In this document: piece after piece, positions 1 to 7,414 of the stretch
Layout: each line of letters opens with the position of its first letter
How positions within the stretch are numbered: the stretch's first letter is position 1
Source: Halorubrum hochsteinianum
Lineage (GTDB): Archaea; Halobacteriota; Halobacteria; Halobacteriales; Haloferacaceae
Direction: 5' to 3'
Length of the DNA: 64,000 bases
NCBI RefSeq assembly: GCF_023702125.1
Contig: NZ_CP098415.1
Span: 434,001-498,000, forward strand
Position numbers and translations under genes: made by a program
The notes under the pieces: model-generated
The model's database searches: none
What the model saw: the letters and a program-made list of their open reading frames with translations, nothing else
What the model was told of the DNA's origin: nothing

Positions 1-595
1 CGACCCACGTGTCGGGGCGGGTGGTGAACGGCGAGACGGGGACGACGGAGAGACCGCTCCCCGGCGACACCACCGGCCCGCCGGCCGCGGCCGCGTACCC
101 GTCGCTGCCGAGCGGCGTGGCGACCGCGGCCCCGTCCGCGCGCACCGAGACCGACTCGCCGTCGGGGAACGCGAGCCCGTACTCCGAGATCCGCGCGGGC
201 GTCGCCGTCACGAACGCGACGTCCGCCGCCGCGAGGCGACGCCGACCGTCCCCCGCGCCCTCGACCGCGAGAACCGGGTGGCCGACGCGCTCGAATCCCC
301 CGATTGCGCCCTCGGATCCCTCAAGACCGTCGACGACGGCGTCGAGTCGGTCGGCCGCGAGGGCCGCGTCGACGGCGTGACGGCCGTCACCGACCGGGAG
401 GATCGGGACCGGAGGCGCGTCCCCGCTCGCGACCGCTCGCGCCGCGTCCCGCAGCGCGGTCGCTCCGACGGCGACGATCGCGTCGCTCTCGGGGAGGTCG
501 ACGAGGCGTGCGTCGGCGGCGGTCGCCGCCGTTCGCATCGCCGCCGCCGGCTCGCCGTCGCCGAGAACCGCGAGGCGGCGCGTCGGCTCACTCAT
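1..595 (-). CDS. NAD kinase-family protein, C-terminus beyond window
   Basis: The frame is open from the ATG at 595 to the left edge, giving 198 visible residues, so the C-terminal end is missing. The last visible part contains GSDGYAAAAGGPVVSPG followed by a VVPVSPF stretch. This matches the NAD kinase fold, where a TGSTAYxxSAGGP-like loop binds NAD and the next strand carries the pro-rich segment. NAD kinases phosphorylate NAD to NADP in the cytoplasm. The N-terminal half is weakly conserved and lacks an obvious GGDGT motif, so this may be a divergent paralogue rather than the main enzyme. It lies downstream of the respiratory operon on the same strand, 108 bp away. Confidence 0.6.
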   Translation of the reverse strand, partial: MSEPTRRLAVLGDGEPAAAMRTAATAADARLVDLPESDAIVAVGATALRDAARAVASGDAPPVPILPVGDGRHAVDAALAADRLDAVVDGLEGSEGAIGGFERVGHPVLAVEGAGDGRRRLAAADVAFVTATPARISEYGLAFPDGESVSVRADGAAVATPLGSDGYAAAAGGPVVSPGSGLSVVPVSPFTTRPDTWV

Positions 596-703
596 GCGCG
601 GTGGTGGGGCGAGCGGAGGTGAAAAGCTCCCGGTTCGTCGGCGGTCGCCGAGTCCGGGACGGACCCTCCGGAGGAACGGGAAGGAAGACGAGCGGTCGTG
701 TGT

Positions 704-982
704 TCAGTTCGCGGCCGCGTCGTCGTCGTTGAGGGAGGCGCGGAGCTGCCGGCTGACCGGGATCAGCACCCAGAACGTCAGCATACCGAGGATCATCAGC
801 CAGAAGAACATGTCGCCCGCGAGCAGTCCGATCTCACCGTACGCCGTGTTCACGCCTTCCGCCGGGTTCACGAGCTGAACCACCTCGTAGTACGACGGCG
901 TCCGGTACCAGCCGCCGAAGGTGATCCACCCGAGACCGCCGATCGCGAACAGGGCGAAGCCCTTCATGAACTCGTCTGCCAT
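704..982 (-). CDS. Small membrane protein, last gene of cytochrome b operon
   Basis: A 92-residue protein with two predicted membrane helices (about residues 5-25 and 52-76) and an acidic tail. I recognise no catalytic motif. It ends the minus-strand operon that starts with halocyanin, and the gap to the preceding gene is only 4 bp. Haloarchaeal cytochrome b operons commonly carry small uncharacterised membrane proteins like this one, which may be accessory subunits of the complex. The link rests on gene order alone. Confidence 0.75.
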   Translation of the reverse strand: MADEFMKGFALFAIGGLGWITFGGWYRTPSYYEVVQLVNPAEGVNTAYGEIGLLAGDMFFWLMILGMLTFWVLIPVSRQLRASLNDDDAAAN

Positions 983-986
983 TATC

Positions 987-1418
987 TCACGTTTCGTTGG
1001 CGTCGTCTTGAGACTTTCCCATCCCTTGTCCGCGGAACCGGGTTCCGAGGACGTACACGGCGGTTCCGAGGACGATGAACCCCACGCCGGTGATCGCCAG
1101 AATCGCCACGAGCACGTCCTCCGGCGGCAGGATCCCGGCGCTGTCGAGCAGGTAGACGATGGTCGTTCGGATGAAGCTGATCTGGAGCGTCGCGGCGTCG
1201 ATGAGCGTGAACCCGACGAAGTAGGTCACCACCGCGGCGAGCGTCGAGAAGACGGTCACCGCCTTGTACAGCCTGAACGGGACGACGATCTCGCGGCCGC
1301 TCGGTCCCTGCCGCGGACCGGTCGGCTCGTTGCGCGGGTCGGCGTCGTCGTCGCCGGCGATCGGATCGCCGGTCTCGTCGAACGCCTGCGTGGAGTCGCC
1401 GTCTGTTGAGGATGACAT
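987..1418 (-). CDS. Membrane protein of cytochrome b operon
   Basis: A 143-residue protein with a hydrophilic, acidic N-terminus of about 45 residues and two or three membrane helices (about 52-72, 82-100 and 106-126). No cofactor ligand pattern is evident. It sits between the petD-like gene and the last small membrane protein of the same strand. The spacing suggests co-transcription, although the 81-bp gap to petD leaves room for a weak internal promoter. A likely role is a non-catalytic subunit or assembly factor of the quinol-halocyanin oxidoreductase. That role is inferred from context only. Confidence 0.75.
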   Translation of the reverse strand: MSSSTDGDSTQAFDETGDPIAGDDDADPRNEPTGPRQGPSGREIVVPFRLYKAVTVFSTLAAVVTYFVGFTLIDAATLQISFIRTTIVYLLDSAGILPPEDVLVAILAITGVGFIVLGTAVYVLGTRFRGQGMGKSQDDANET

Positions 1419-1499
1419 TGGTGACGCGGAGCGGCGGAAAGCGGGTGGGTGGCGGTCGGAACTGCGGTGCGAGCGGGAGTGGTGTGCGGTTCTCGGCCG

Positions 1500-2318
1500 T
1501 TACTTCGGCGGCCGGAGCATGTAGTACCGGCGGTTGAGGTCGTACATGTACCCCTCGCGCATCGTCTTCAGCACGGCGTAGGTAACGACGCCGCCGGCCA
1601 CCGGGAGCATGAACACGAGCGAGAACAGCAGCTCGAGCTGGACCGGGAAGAAGTTCTGGATGGCGAGCACGGCCAGCGTGATCGCCAGGATGACGCCGGC
1701 GACGCCGAGCGCGGCCCAGCCCGGCTCCTCGACGGGCCGCCGGGCGTTCCCCTTGTTGAGGAAGGGAACGAGCGTGATGACGCCGAAGATGGCCCCGTGG
1801 GCGATGAGCCCGAGCAGCTCGTTGGACATGACGATGTTCCCGCCGAGCACCGCGAGGTCGGGGTTGATCGGGTCGAGCTTCAGCAGGCCGAACGACCAGT
1901 AGAGGTACCAGTCGGGCAGGATGATCGCCGGCGTCGAGCCGGGGTTGGCCGGATCCCCGAAGTGCGACGGGAGGATCGAGGCCACGAGCAGGATGATCCC
2001 GAGGAAGAACGACGTGATCGCGAGGTTCCGGATCGTCTCGTGGGGCCACGTCGGGAAGCCGAGCACGTCGCGCTCGACGTACGTCGACTCCGTGCGCAGG
2101 TCCTCGTCCTCGCGCCGGGAGCGCTCGAAGTACTGGTAGGTGAGCTGTGCGAGCCCCTGGCTGCGTTCCTTGCGCTCGGACCAGGTCGGTGTCTCGTCGT
2201 CCGGCGGGACCGTCGCCGGCGGCCCGCCGTCGGTGCGCGCCGCCTCGTCGGTGCCGCCGTCCGTGCGCACTTGCTCGTCGGTGCGGTCGTCGGCCGTTGG
2301 GGTGGTGTCGTCGGTCAT
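1500..2318 (-). CDS. petD: Cytochrome b C-terminal domain (subunit IV-like)
   Basis: A 272-residue protein. The first 50 residues are acidic and low-complexity. They are followed by the C-terminal domain of cytochrome b with about four membrane helices. Residues 135-138 read PDWY, the position of the PEWY motif that lines the quinol-oxidising site in bc1 and b6f complexes; here Glu is replaced by Asp. The gene starts 4 bp after the stop of the N-terminal cytochrome b gene, so the two chains together make one cytochrome b, split as in b6f complexes. It acts in the cell membrane, passing electrons from menaquinol towards halocyanin. Confidence 0.92.
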   Translation of the reverse strand: MTDDTTPTADDRTDEQVRTDGGTDEAARTDGGPPATVPPDDETPTWSERKERSQGLAQLTYQYFERSRREDEDLRTESTYVERDVLGFPTWPHETIRNLAITSFFLGIILLVASILPSHFGDPANPGSTPAIILPDWYLYWSFGLLKLDPINPDLAVLGGNIVMSNELLGLIAHGAIFGVITLVPFLNKGNARRPVEEPGWAALGVAGVILAITLAVLAIQNFFPVQLELLFSLVFMLPVAGGVVTYAVLKTMREGYMYDLNRRYYMLRPPK

Positions 2319-2322
2319 TGGA

Positions 2323-3132
2323 TTAGTGCGGTTCCGCGATGCCCTGCACCCAGACGATGCCGACGTGGATCGCGATGAGCGCGGTGACCACGAACGGCAG
2401 CACGAACACGTGCAGGATGTACATTCTCACGAGCGTCGCCTGTCCGAGGGTGAACCCGCCGAACAGCAGCTGAGCCGCCCACTCGCCGACGAGCGGGGTC
2501 GCGAGCGCCAGTTCGACGCCGATCTGCGCCGCCCAGAAGGACAGCTGCTTCCACGGCAGGACGTACCCGGAGAACCCGAACAGCAGCGTCAGGGCGATGA
2601 GCACGACGCCGAGGATCCAGTTGACCTCGCGCGGCTCCTTGTACGCGCCGGTGAAGTAGACGCGCAGCATGTGGAGGAACACCGCCGCCACCATGAACTG
2701 CGCCGCCCAGCGGTGGATCGACCGGAGCATGAAGCCGAACTGGACGTCTTTCATGATCATCACCATCGAGTCGTACGCGGCGGTGGGGTCGCCCTGCGCG
2801 ACCGCCCCCGCGGTCGACGGCGCGTAGTAGAACCCGAGCATCGCGCCCGACACCGCCGCGAGCAGGTACGCGATAATCGAAAGGGACCCGAGCGAGTACA
2901 GCGGGTACCAGTACCAGAACTTGTTGTCAAGGTCGTACTGCTCGGTGTGGCTCTTGGGCATCTGGAGGTTCGCGCGGTAGTACATCGTCTCCAACAGTTC
3001 GAGGTAGTCGACGATGCGGAGCCGCTTGTCCAGCCAGATGAGCGTGGTCAGGAACACCGTCTCGATGGCGGTGAGGTCCTGGCCCTTGAGCCACGCGTTG
3101 TGGTCCATGTCGTCTTGTTTTTTCAGACTCAT
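2323..3132 (-). CDS. petB: Cytochrome b N-terminal domain, b6-like
   Basis: A 269-residue membrane protein carrying the four-helix bundle that holds two b hemes. Two histidine pairs are visible: His140/His154 on one helix and His241/His256 on another. The 14- and 15-residue separations resemble the b6f type more than bc1. The protein oxidises menaquinol with its partner, the petD-like chain encoded next. No Rieske iron-sulfur protein gene lies in this operon within the window. The blue copper protein encoded upstream is a plausible electron acceptor. The start follows the previous gene by 7 bp. Confidence 0.93.
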   Translation of the reverse strand: MSLKKQDDMDHNAWLKGQDLTAIETVFLTTLIWLDKRLRIVDYLELLETMYYRANLQMPKSHTEQYDLDNKFWYWYPLYSLGSLSIIAYLLAAVSGAMLGFYYAPSTAGAVAQGDPTAAYDSMVMIMKDVQFGFMLRSIHRWAAQFMVAAVFLHMLRVYFTGAYKEPREVNWILGVVLIALTLLFGFSGYVLPWKQLSFWAAQIGVELALATPLVGEWAAQLLFGGFTLGQATLVRMYILHVFVLPFVVTALIAIHVGIVWVQGIAEPH

Positions 3133-3139
3133 TGTCGAA

Positions 3140-3529
3140 TCACTTCTTGTAGTACGGGTACACAGCCCGTTTCAGCGTGTCCGCGAGGTTTCCGGTGTCG
3201 ATGCCGTTGCCCTCCTTGTCCTCTTCCCGGACGTACAGGTCCTCCCACTTGCGCCGGCGCTTCTTCACGATCATCACGTCCGGGAGGAACTCCTTCCGGT
3301 AGAGCAGGAGGATGAACGCGAGGTCAATGAAGATGAGCGCCAGCAGCGCGCCGACGTACATGTTCCCGGCCTCCGTCGACGCCCACGCGGACATCAGCCC
3401 GTAGGTGAAAAGCGCCACGAAGACGACCTCCACGACCGTCAGGAGGACGATCGCGATCGCGGCCGCGGTGCTCTCGCGGGCCGGCTCGTAGCGGTGGATG
3501 TCACCGTACGAGGAGCCGCCGGAGCTCAT
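3140..3529 (-). CDS. Small membrane protein between halocyanin and cytochrome b
   Basis: A 129-residue protein with two central membrane helices (about 23-45 and 55-75) and a basic C-terminal region. The ATG at 3529 was chosen because it overlaps the halocyanin stop by 4 bp, a typical coupling in this genome. A longer in-frame extension would run deep into halocyanin. The family is known only as a conserved haloarchaeal protein found in cytochrome b operons. It may be a structural subunit of the complex. No redox motif is seen. Confidence 0.8.
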   Translation of the reverse strand: MSSGGSSYGDIHRYEPARESTAAAIAIVLLTVVEVVFVALFTYGLMSAWASTEAGNMYVGALLALIFIDLAFILLLYRKEFLPDVMIVKKRRRKWEDLYVREEDKEGNGIDTGNLADTLKRAVYPYYKK

Positions 3530-4173
3530 CTCGCACCCCCGTGGCCCGTGTGGGCCGACTCGCCGTACTTGAGCATGTAGAACGTGAACACGAAGGTCAA
3601 ACCGATACCGAGGATGGCAGAGATGCCGACCCAGTGGGCGTGGAGCGGGACGCCGACGTGGGCGATGTCCTCCGGCCACCCGGTGTTCGCGCCGCCGACC
3701 TCGACGGTCGCGATGTCCTCGCCGACGGCGATGCCGCCGTGCATGCCGGTAGCGGTGTGAGGCACGCAGTGGTAGTGGGTGATGCCGGCGTCTTCGCTCG
3801 ACGTCTCATACTCGTAGGTGGTCCCCTCCTCGCCGACGGGGTCGCCGCTATCGAGGGCGGCCGGGCCGCCGTCATCGACCGTCTGGACGTTGTGTGCGCC
3901 GCCGTTGCCCGTCCACTCCCAGACGATCGTCGTCCCCTCGTCGACCCACACCAGCGTCGGGTCGAACGCGAGGCCGCTGCTGCCGGCCCCGACCGAGATG
4001 GTCACTTCGTCCTGGCCGCGGGCGTCGGTGTAGGACCCGACGTTCCCGCCCGAAGCACCGCTCGGCCAGTCGGGTTCCACTTCCTGTGCAGCCGCCGTTC
4101 CGGTCGCCCCGGCGGAGGCCGCGACGGCGGCGGTCGCGCCGCCGGCCGTCCGCACGAAGTCCCGCCTTTTCAT
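3526..4173 (-). CDS. Halocyanin, membrane-anchored blue copper protein
   Basis: A 215-residue type I copper protein. A twin-arginine signal begins MKRRDF, with a small-residue stretch up to about residue 30. The copper site can be read as His94, Cys136, His139 and Met144 (HYHCVPHTATGM). A single membrane helix at about 181-201 anchors the C-terminus. It should carry electrons outside the membrane between the cytochrome b complex and a terminal oxidase. The ATG at 4173 is preferred over an upstream in-frame codon because the Tat motif then starts at residue 3 and a TATA-like box lies about 25 nt upstream. Confidence 0.93.
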   Translation of the reverse strand: MKRRDFVRTAGGATAAVAASAGATGTAAAQEVEPDWPSGASGGNVGSYTDARGQDEVTISVGAGSSGLAFDPTLVWVDEGTTIVWEWTGNGGAHNVQTVDDGGPAALDSGDPVGEEGTTYEYETSSEDAGITHYHCVPHTATGMHGGIAVGEDIATVEVGGANTGWPEDIAHVGVPLHAHWVGISAILGIGLTFVFTFYMLKYGESAHTGHGGAR

Positions 4174-4195
4174 ACAGTTTCCCTCAGGACGGGGT

Positions 4196-4206
4196 CCGCT
4201 TAAACC
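4196..4206 (-). promoter_or_regulatory. TATA-like box of halocyanin-cytochrome b operon
   Basis: On the minus strand the sequence reads GGTTTAAGCGG, centred about 28 nt upstream of the halocyanin ATG. This spacing fits a leaderless haloarchaeal transcript. It suggests that halocyanin and the cytochrome b genes can be transcribed separately from the gene upstream. Confidence 0.5.
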
Positions 4207-4268
4207 CACCGACTGAAACCGCCGACGTGGAGGAGGCTTCGGGGGCTGAGACCGCCGAAATCGGCGGA

Positions 4269-5153
4269 TTACTCGTCGCGGTCGCGGTCGCTCTTAGTGG
4301 GGGCCTCGTCGGTCACGACGCCGTCCTCGACGGGGACGAACTCGGGCCGCTCTTTGGCCTCGCGGAGCGCCCGCAGTCGGTCCCGGTACTCCTCGGAACG
4401 GAACCGGTCCGAGAGCCGCGCGTTCGCCACCATCGCGAACAGGAACCCGCCCACGAGCAGGAAGACGATGCCCATGGCCGGCGCGACGATAGTCCCGAGG
4501 TCGGCCACGGCGCTCGCGACGAGGAGGGCGACGCCGGCCAGCACCTGGATCGCGGCGACGACCTGTATCACGAGGTTGCCGAACTCGCCGGACCCCTCCG
4601 GGACGCTGTCCGGATGCGGGAGCGACCAGTCCTCGGGCGGTTCGGGCACCTCGTAGGAGTCCATCGCCGCGAGCGCGACGACGGGCTCGATGTCGCGGAG
4701 GACCGTCCCCTCGCCGCGCACCTCGCCGGTGGGGCGGATGATCGCGTACCCCTCGTCGGAGTAGACGAGGATGCGCTCCTCGCCGTCCTCGCGGACGCGC
4801 TCTAAGACCCCGAACACGTCTCGGGTCGCGATCCGGGACTTCAGCTCGGCGTCGACGCGGTCGAGGAGTCGCTCGCCCGTGATCCACGTGTCGGGGTCGA
4901 AGGCGGCGTCCCACTCCTCCGCGCTCATCTTCGCCATGTCCGACGGACCGAAGTCGTCGAAGTCGTACTCCGACTCGACGCGCTCGCGGAGCGCCTCGAT
5001 GTCGGTCTCGTCCTCGGAAGCGCCGCCGGAGCCGGCCGGGCGGGACCCGTCGGTCTCGGCCTCCGCGTCCGGGCCTCCCGAACCGTCGGACGCCGAGTCT
5101 GCCGGCTCCTCCGGCGGCGACTCCGACTCCGACCGCGTCGAGGTGTCCTCCAT
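4269..5153 (-). CDS. Acidic membrane protein upstream of halocyanin
   Basis: A 294-residue protein of unknown function. Residues 1-50 are acidic and low-complexity. A soluble region follows to about 190, then two adjacent membrane helices (about 195-217 and 222-243) and a charged tail. No heme, copper or iron-sulfur ligands are evident, so it does not look like the missing Rieske subunit. It precedes halocyanin on the same strand with a 95-bp gap that has its own promoter-like box. Similar proteins accompany haloarchaeal cytochrome b genes, so a role in complex assembly is plausible. Confidence 0.75.
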   Translation of the reverse strand: MEDTSTRSESESPPEEPADSASDGSGGPDAEAETDGSRPAGSGGASEDETDIEALRERVESEYDFDDFGPSDMAKMSAEEWDAAFDPDTWITGERLLDRVDAELKSRIATRDVFGVLERVREDGEERILVYSDEGYAIIRPTGEVRGEGTVLRDIEPVVALAAMDSYEVPEPPEDWSLPHPDSVPEGSGEFGNLVIQVVAAIQVLAGVALLVASAVADLGTIVAPAMGIVFLLVGGFLFAMVANARLSDRFRSEEYRDRLRALREAKERPEFVPVEDGVVTDEAPTKSDRDRDE

Positions 5154-5268
5154 CGTATCGCGGTACGTGCTCCTGACGCTAACTGTTTTCGTCCGCGCCC
5201 GGGCGACGGGACCGACCCGCCGGCCGCGGATCGCGGGGCTTTACGCGCCGGAGCGCATAGCCGCTCGC

Positions 5269-5751
5269 ATGGTCGAAGAGTCGGTCATCGCGGCGCTGGC
5301 CGGGGCCTCCGTGACGTCGAGTCTCCCCTTCCTCCTGTACGGCGCTTGGATCATGATCGACGCCGAGACGGTGTCGTGGAACGTGCTGATGCGGCACCTG
5401 CGGTACATCGTCGCCGGGCTCCTGCTCACGACCGTCCCCCTGGTCGGGTGGATGCTCCCGCGCATCCTCGACCAGCTGACGGGGATGGCGATCCTCCACG
5501 CCTTCTTCGGCGTTCAGGCGTACGCCCTGCTTGCGTTCGCGCTGACCGGTATCGTCCGGATCTTCCAGGCCAAGCGGAACGCCGACGCGTACGAGGACCC
5601 CGACGTCGACATCGGCGAGATCCACGAGGACATGGGTCACTGGCGGAAGCGGCTCCGGGCCGGCGTCGCGGGCTTCATGCTGCTGTGGCTGTGCGCGTGG
5701 GTGACCGGGATCTACCGGCTTCTCACGCTCCACTTCGGCTCGCTGTTCTGA
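5269..5751 (+). CDS. Four-helix membrane protein, function unknown
   Basis: A 160-residue membrane protein with four predicted helices (about 3-28, 45-65, 72-98 and 130-152). His residues lie near helix ends (residues 43, 74 and 123), which could be heme ligands, but no family motif confirms this. It is transcribed divergently from the respiratory operon and may share its promoter region. The ATG at 5269 was chosen because the frame continues upstream only through the intergenic region and over the neighbouring gene. Confidence 0.75.
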   Translation: MVEESVIAALAGASVTSSLPFLLYGAWIMIDAETVSWNVLMRHLRYIVAGLLLTTVPLVGWMLPRILDQLTGMAILHAFFGVQAYALLAFALTGIVRIFQAKRNADAYEDPDVDIGEIHEDMGHWRKRLRAGVAGFMLLWLCAWVTGIYRLLTLHFGSLF

Positions 5752-5832
5752 CCGCTCGGCGGCCGGCCGGCGTCGCGAGGCGTTCCGGGGACCGACAGCT
5801 TCAATCCGGGTTTGCTCTTAACAGGGGGTATC

Positions 5833-6453
5833 GTGGCAGTCACCTTCGATCTGTTCGGGACCCTCGTCGACGTCGAGTACCCGTCGGACCCGGCGGAAGC
5901 GGTCGCGCGCGAACTGGAGTCACGCGACGTGGCGGTCCCCGACGACTGGCACGTCGCGTACGGCGAGCGACACGTCGAGGCACCGGCCGGCGCGGAGGTC
6001 CCCCTCCCCGCGCACGTCGCCCGCGCGCTCGACTCCCGCGGCGTCGACGTGACGGAGAACGCCGCCAGACACGCCGTGATCGCGGCGTTCGACCCCGACG
6101 TGACCCGGCGCGACGGCGCGCTGGAGGCGGTCCGCGGCGCGGCCGAGCGCGGTCCGGTGGGGCTGCTCTCGAACTGCGCCGTGCCCGAACTCGTCCCGCG
6201 GACGCTGATCCGCGCGAGGCTCCGCGGCGAGTTCGACGCGGTCACGACGAGCGTCGGCTGCGGCTGGCGCAAGCCCCACCCCTCCGCGTTCGAGGCCGCG
6301 GCCGAGGCGCTCGGAACCTCGACGACCGGGCTCGTCCACGTCGGCGACGACGCCGAGACCGACGGCGGGATCGTCGCCGCCGGCGGGCGCTTCGTCGACG
6401 TGACGGAGACGCCGCTGTCGGCGGTCGTCGCGGAGTTGGAAGCGGAGCAGTAG
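5833..6453 (+). CDS. HAD-superfamily hydrolase
   Basis: A phosphatase-like HAD protein of 206 residues. Motif I is FDLFGTL near the N-terminus, with the phosphate-accepting Asp. Motif II is the LLSNC strand, motif III the Lys in WRKPHP, and motif IV VGDDAETD. Such enzymes hydrolyse phosphate esters or haloacids in the cytoplasm; the substrate is not evident. The GTG at 5833 is chosen because it puts motif I at residues 5-11, as is usual. An in-frame TTG at 5812 would add seven residues. Confidence 0.88.
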   Translation: MAVTFDLFGTLVDVEYPSDPAEAVARELESRDVAVPDDWHVAYGERHVEAPAGAEVPLPAHVARALDSRGVDVTENAARHAVIAAFDPDVTRRDGALEAVRGAAERGPVGLLSNCAVPELVPRTLIRARLRGEFDAVTTSVGCGWRKPHPSAFEAAAEALGTSTTGLVHVGDDAETDGGIVAAGGRFVDVTETPLSAVVAELEAEQ

Positions 6454-6496
6454 ATGGTATCGAAGCGGTAGGATCGATCGTCCGGGCCGGCCGGAC

Positions 6497-7411
6497 TCAG
6501 TCGAACCCGGCGTCCGCGAGCCGTGCGCGCCACGCCTCGTCGACCCGGCCCTCGCCGACGAGCTTCTCGACGTGCGCGGCGACCGTCGCCAGCGCGAGGT
6601 CGCGCACGCCGGAGAGGTCCTTCTCGTACGCGCCGTCGACGACCGCGTCGAGGTCGGCCGCGCCGGCGTCGATCGCGGCGACCACGTCGCGCTCGCGGGC
6701 GCGACGGTGTTCGATCAGGCGGTCGCACGTCGCCGCCGGATCGTCTATCGCCGGACCGTGTCCCGGGAGGAGGCGGTCGTAGCCGGCGTCGCGCACGCGT
6801 TCGAGGCTCGCGAGGTACGCGGCCAGGTCCCCCTCGGGCGCGGCGACCGCGACGCTCCCCTCGGCGACCGCGAGGTCGCCGCAGCACAGCGCGGAGCGTC
6901 CCGATCCGCCCGCCGGAGGTTCGGATCCCGCCCCCGGCTCGCCGGCCGCGAACGCGACGTGATCGGGCGCGTGCCCCGGGGTGTCGACGACGCGGACGCC
7001 GGTGTCGGCGACCGTCTCGCCGGGCGCAACCGTCTCGTCGGGGTCGACCCCGGTCGCCGCGGCGAACCGGTCGACGCGGCCCTCGCGGGCGACGACGGTC
7101 GCCCCCGTCGCCGCGGCGTACTCGGCGACCGCGCCGACGTGGTCCGGGTGCGTGTGAGTGACCGCGATCGCCTCGACGGCGGGGGCGACCGCGTCGGCCG
7201 CCCCGCGCTCCGCGACCGCCTCGTCGAGGGCGTCGGTCCGGGCCGCCGGGTCGACGAGCAGGCCGTCGAGGAGGTAGGCGTTCGTGGTCCCCCCCGACGC
7301 GCGCGTGTCGACCGGGACCTCGACGCGGGTGACCGCGGGGGAGCCGCCGGCCGTGTCGGATCCCGGTTCGTCGTCGCCCGCGTCCGACCCGCGTCCGTCG
7401 TCGCCCGCCAT
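6497..7411 (-). CDS. Metallo-beta-lactamase fold hydrolase
   Basis: A 304-residue MBL-fold protein. The metal site shows as THTHPDH at about residues 85-91, with further His at TPGHAPDH and the LPGHGP segment, giving a dinuclear zinc centre. A C-terminal helical domain (about 225-300) resembles the LACTB2 or glyoxalase-II-like group. Substrates of this group include thioesters and nucleic acids, so the reaction cannot be assigned. It follows the radical SAM gene by 3 bp and is probably co-transcribed with it. Confidence 0.87.
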   Translation of the reverse strand: MAGDDGRGSDAGDDEPGSDTAGGSPAVTRVEVPVDTRASGGTTNAYLLDGLLVDPAARTDALDEAVAERGAADAVAPAVEAIAVTHTHPDHVGAVAEYAAATGATVVAREGRVDRFAAATGVDPDETVAPGETVADTGVRVVDTPGHAPDHVAFAAGEPGAGSEPPAGGSGRSALCCGDLAVAEGSVAVAAPEGDLAAYLASLERVRDAGYDRLLPGHGPAIDDPAATCDRLIEHRRARERDVVAAIDAGAADLDAVVDGAYEKDLSGVRDLALATVAAHVEKLVGEGRVDEAWRARLADAGFD

Positions 7412-7414
7412 CGG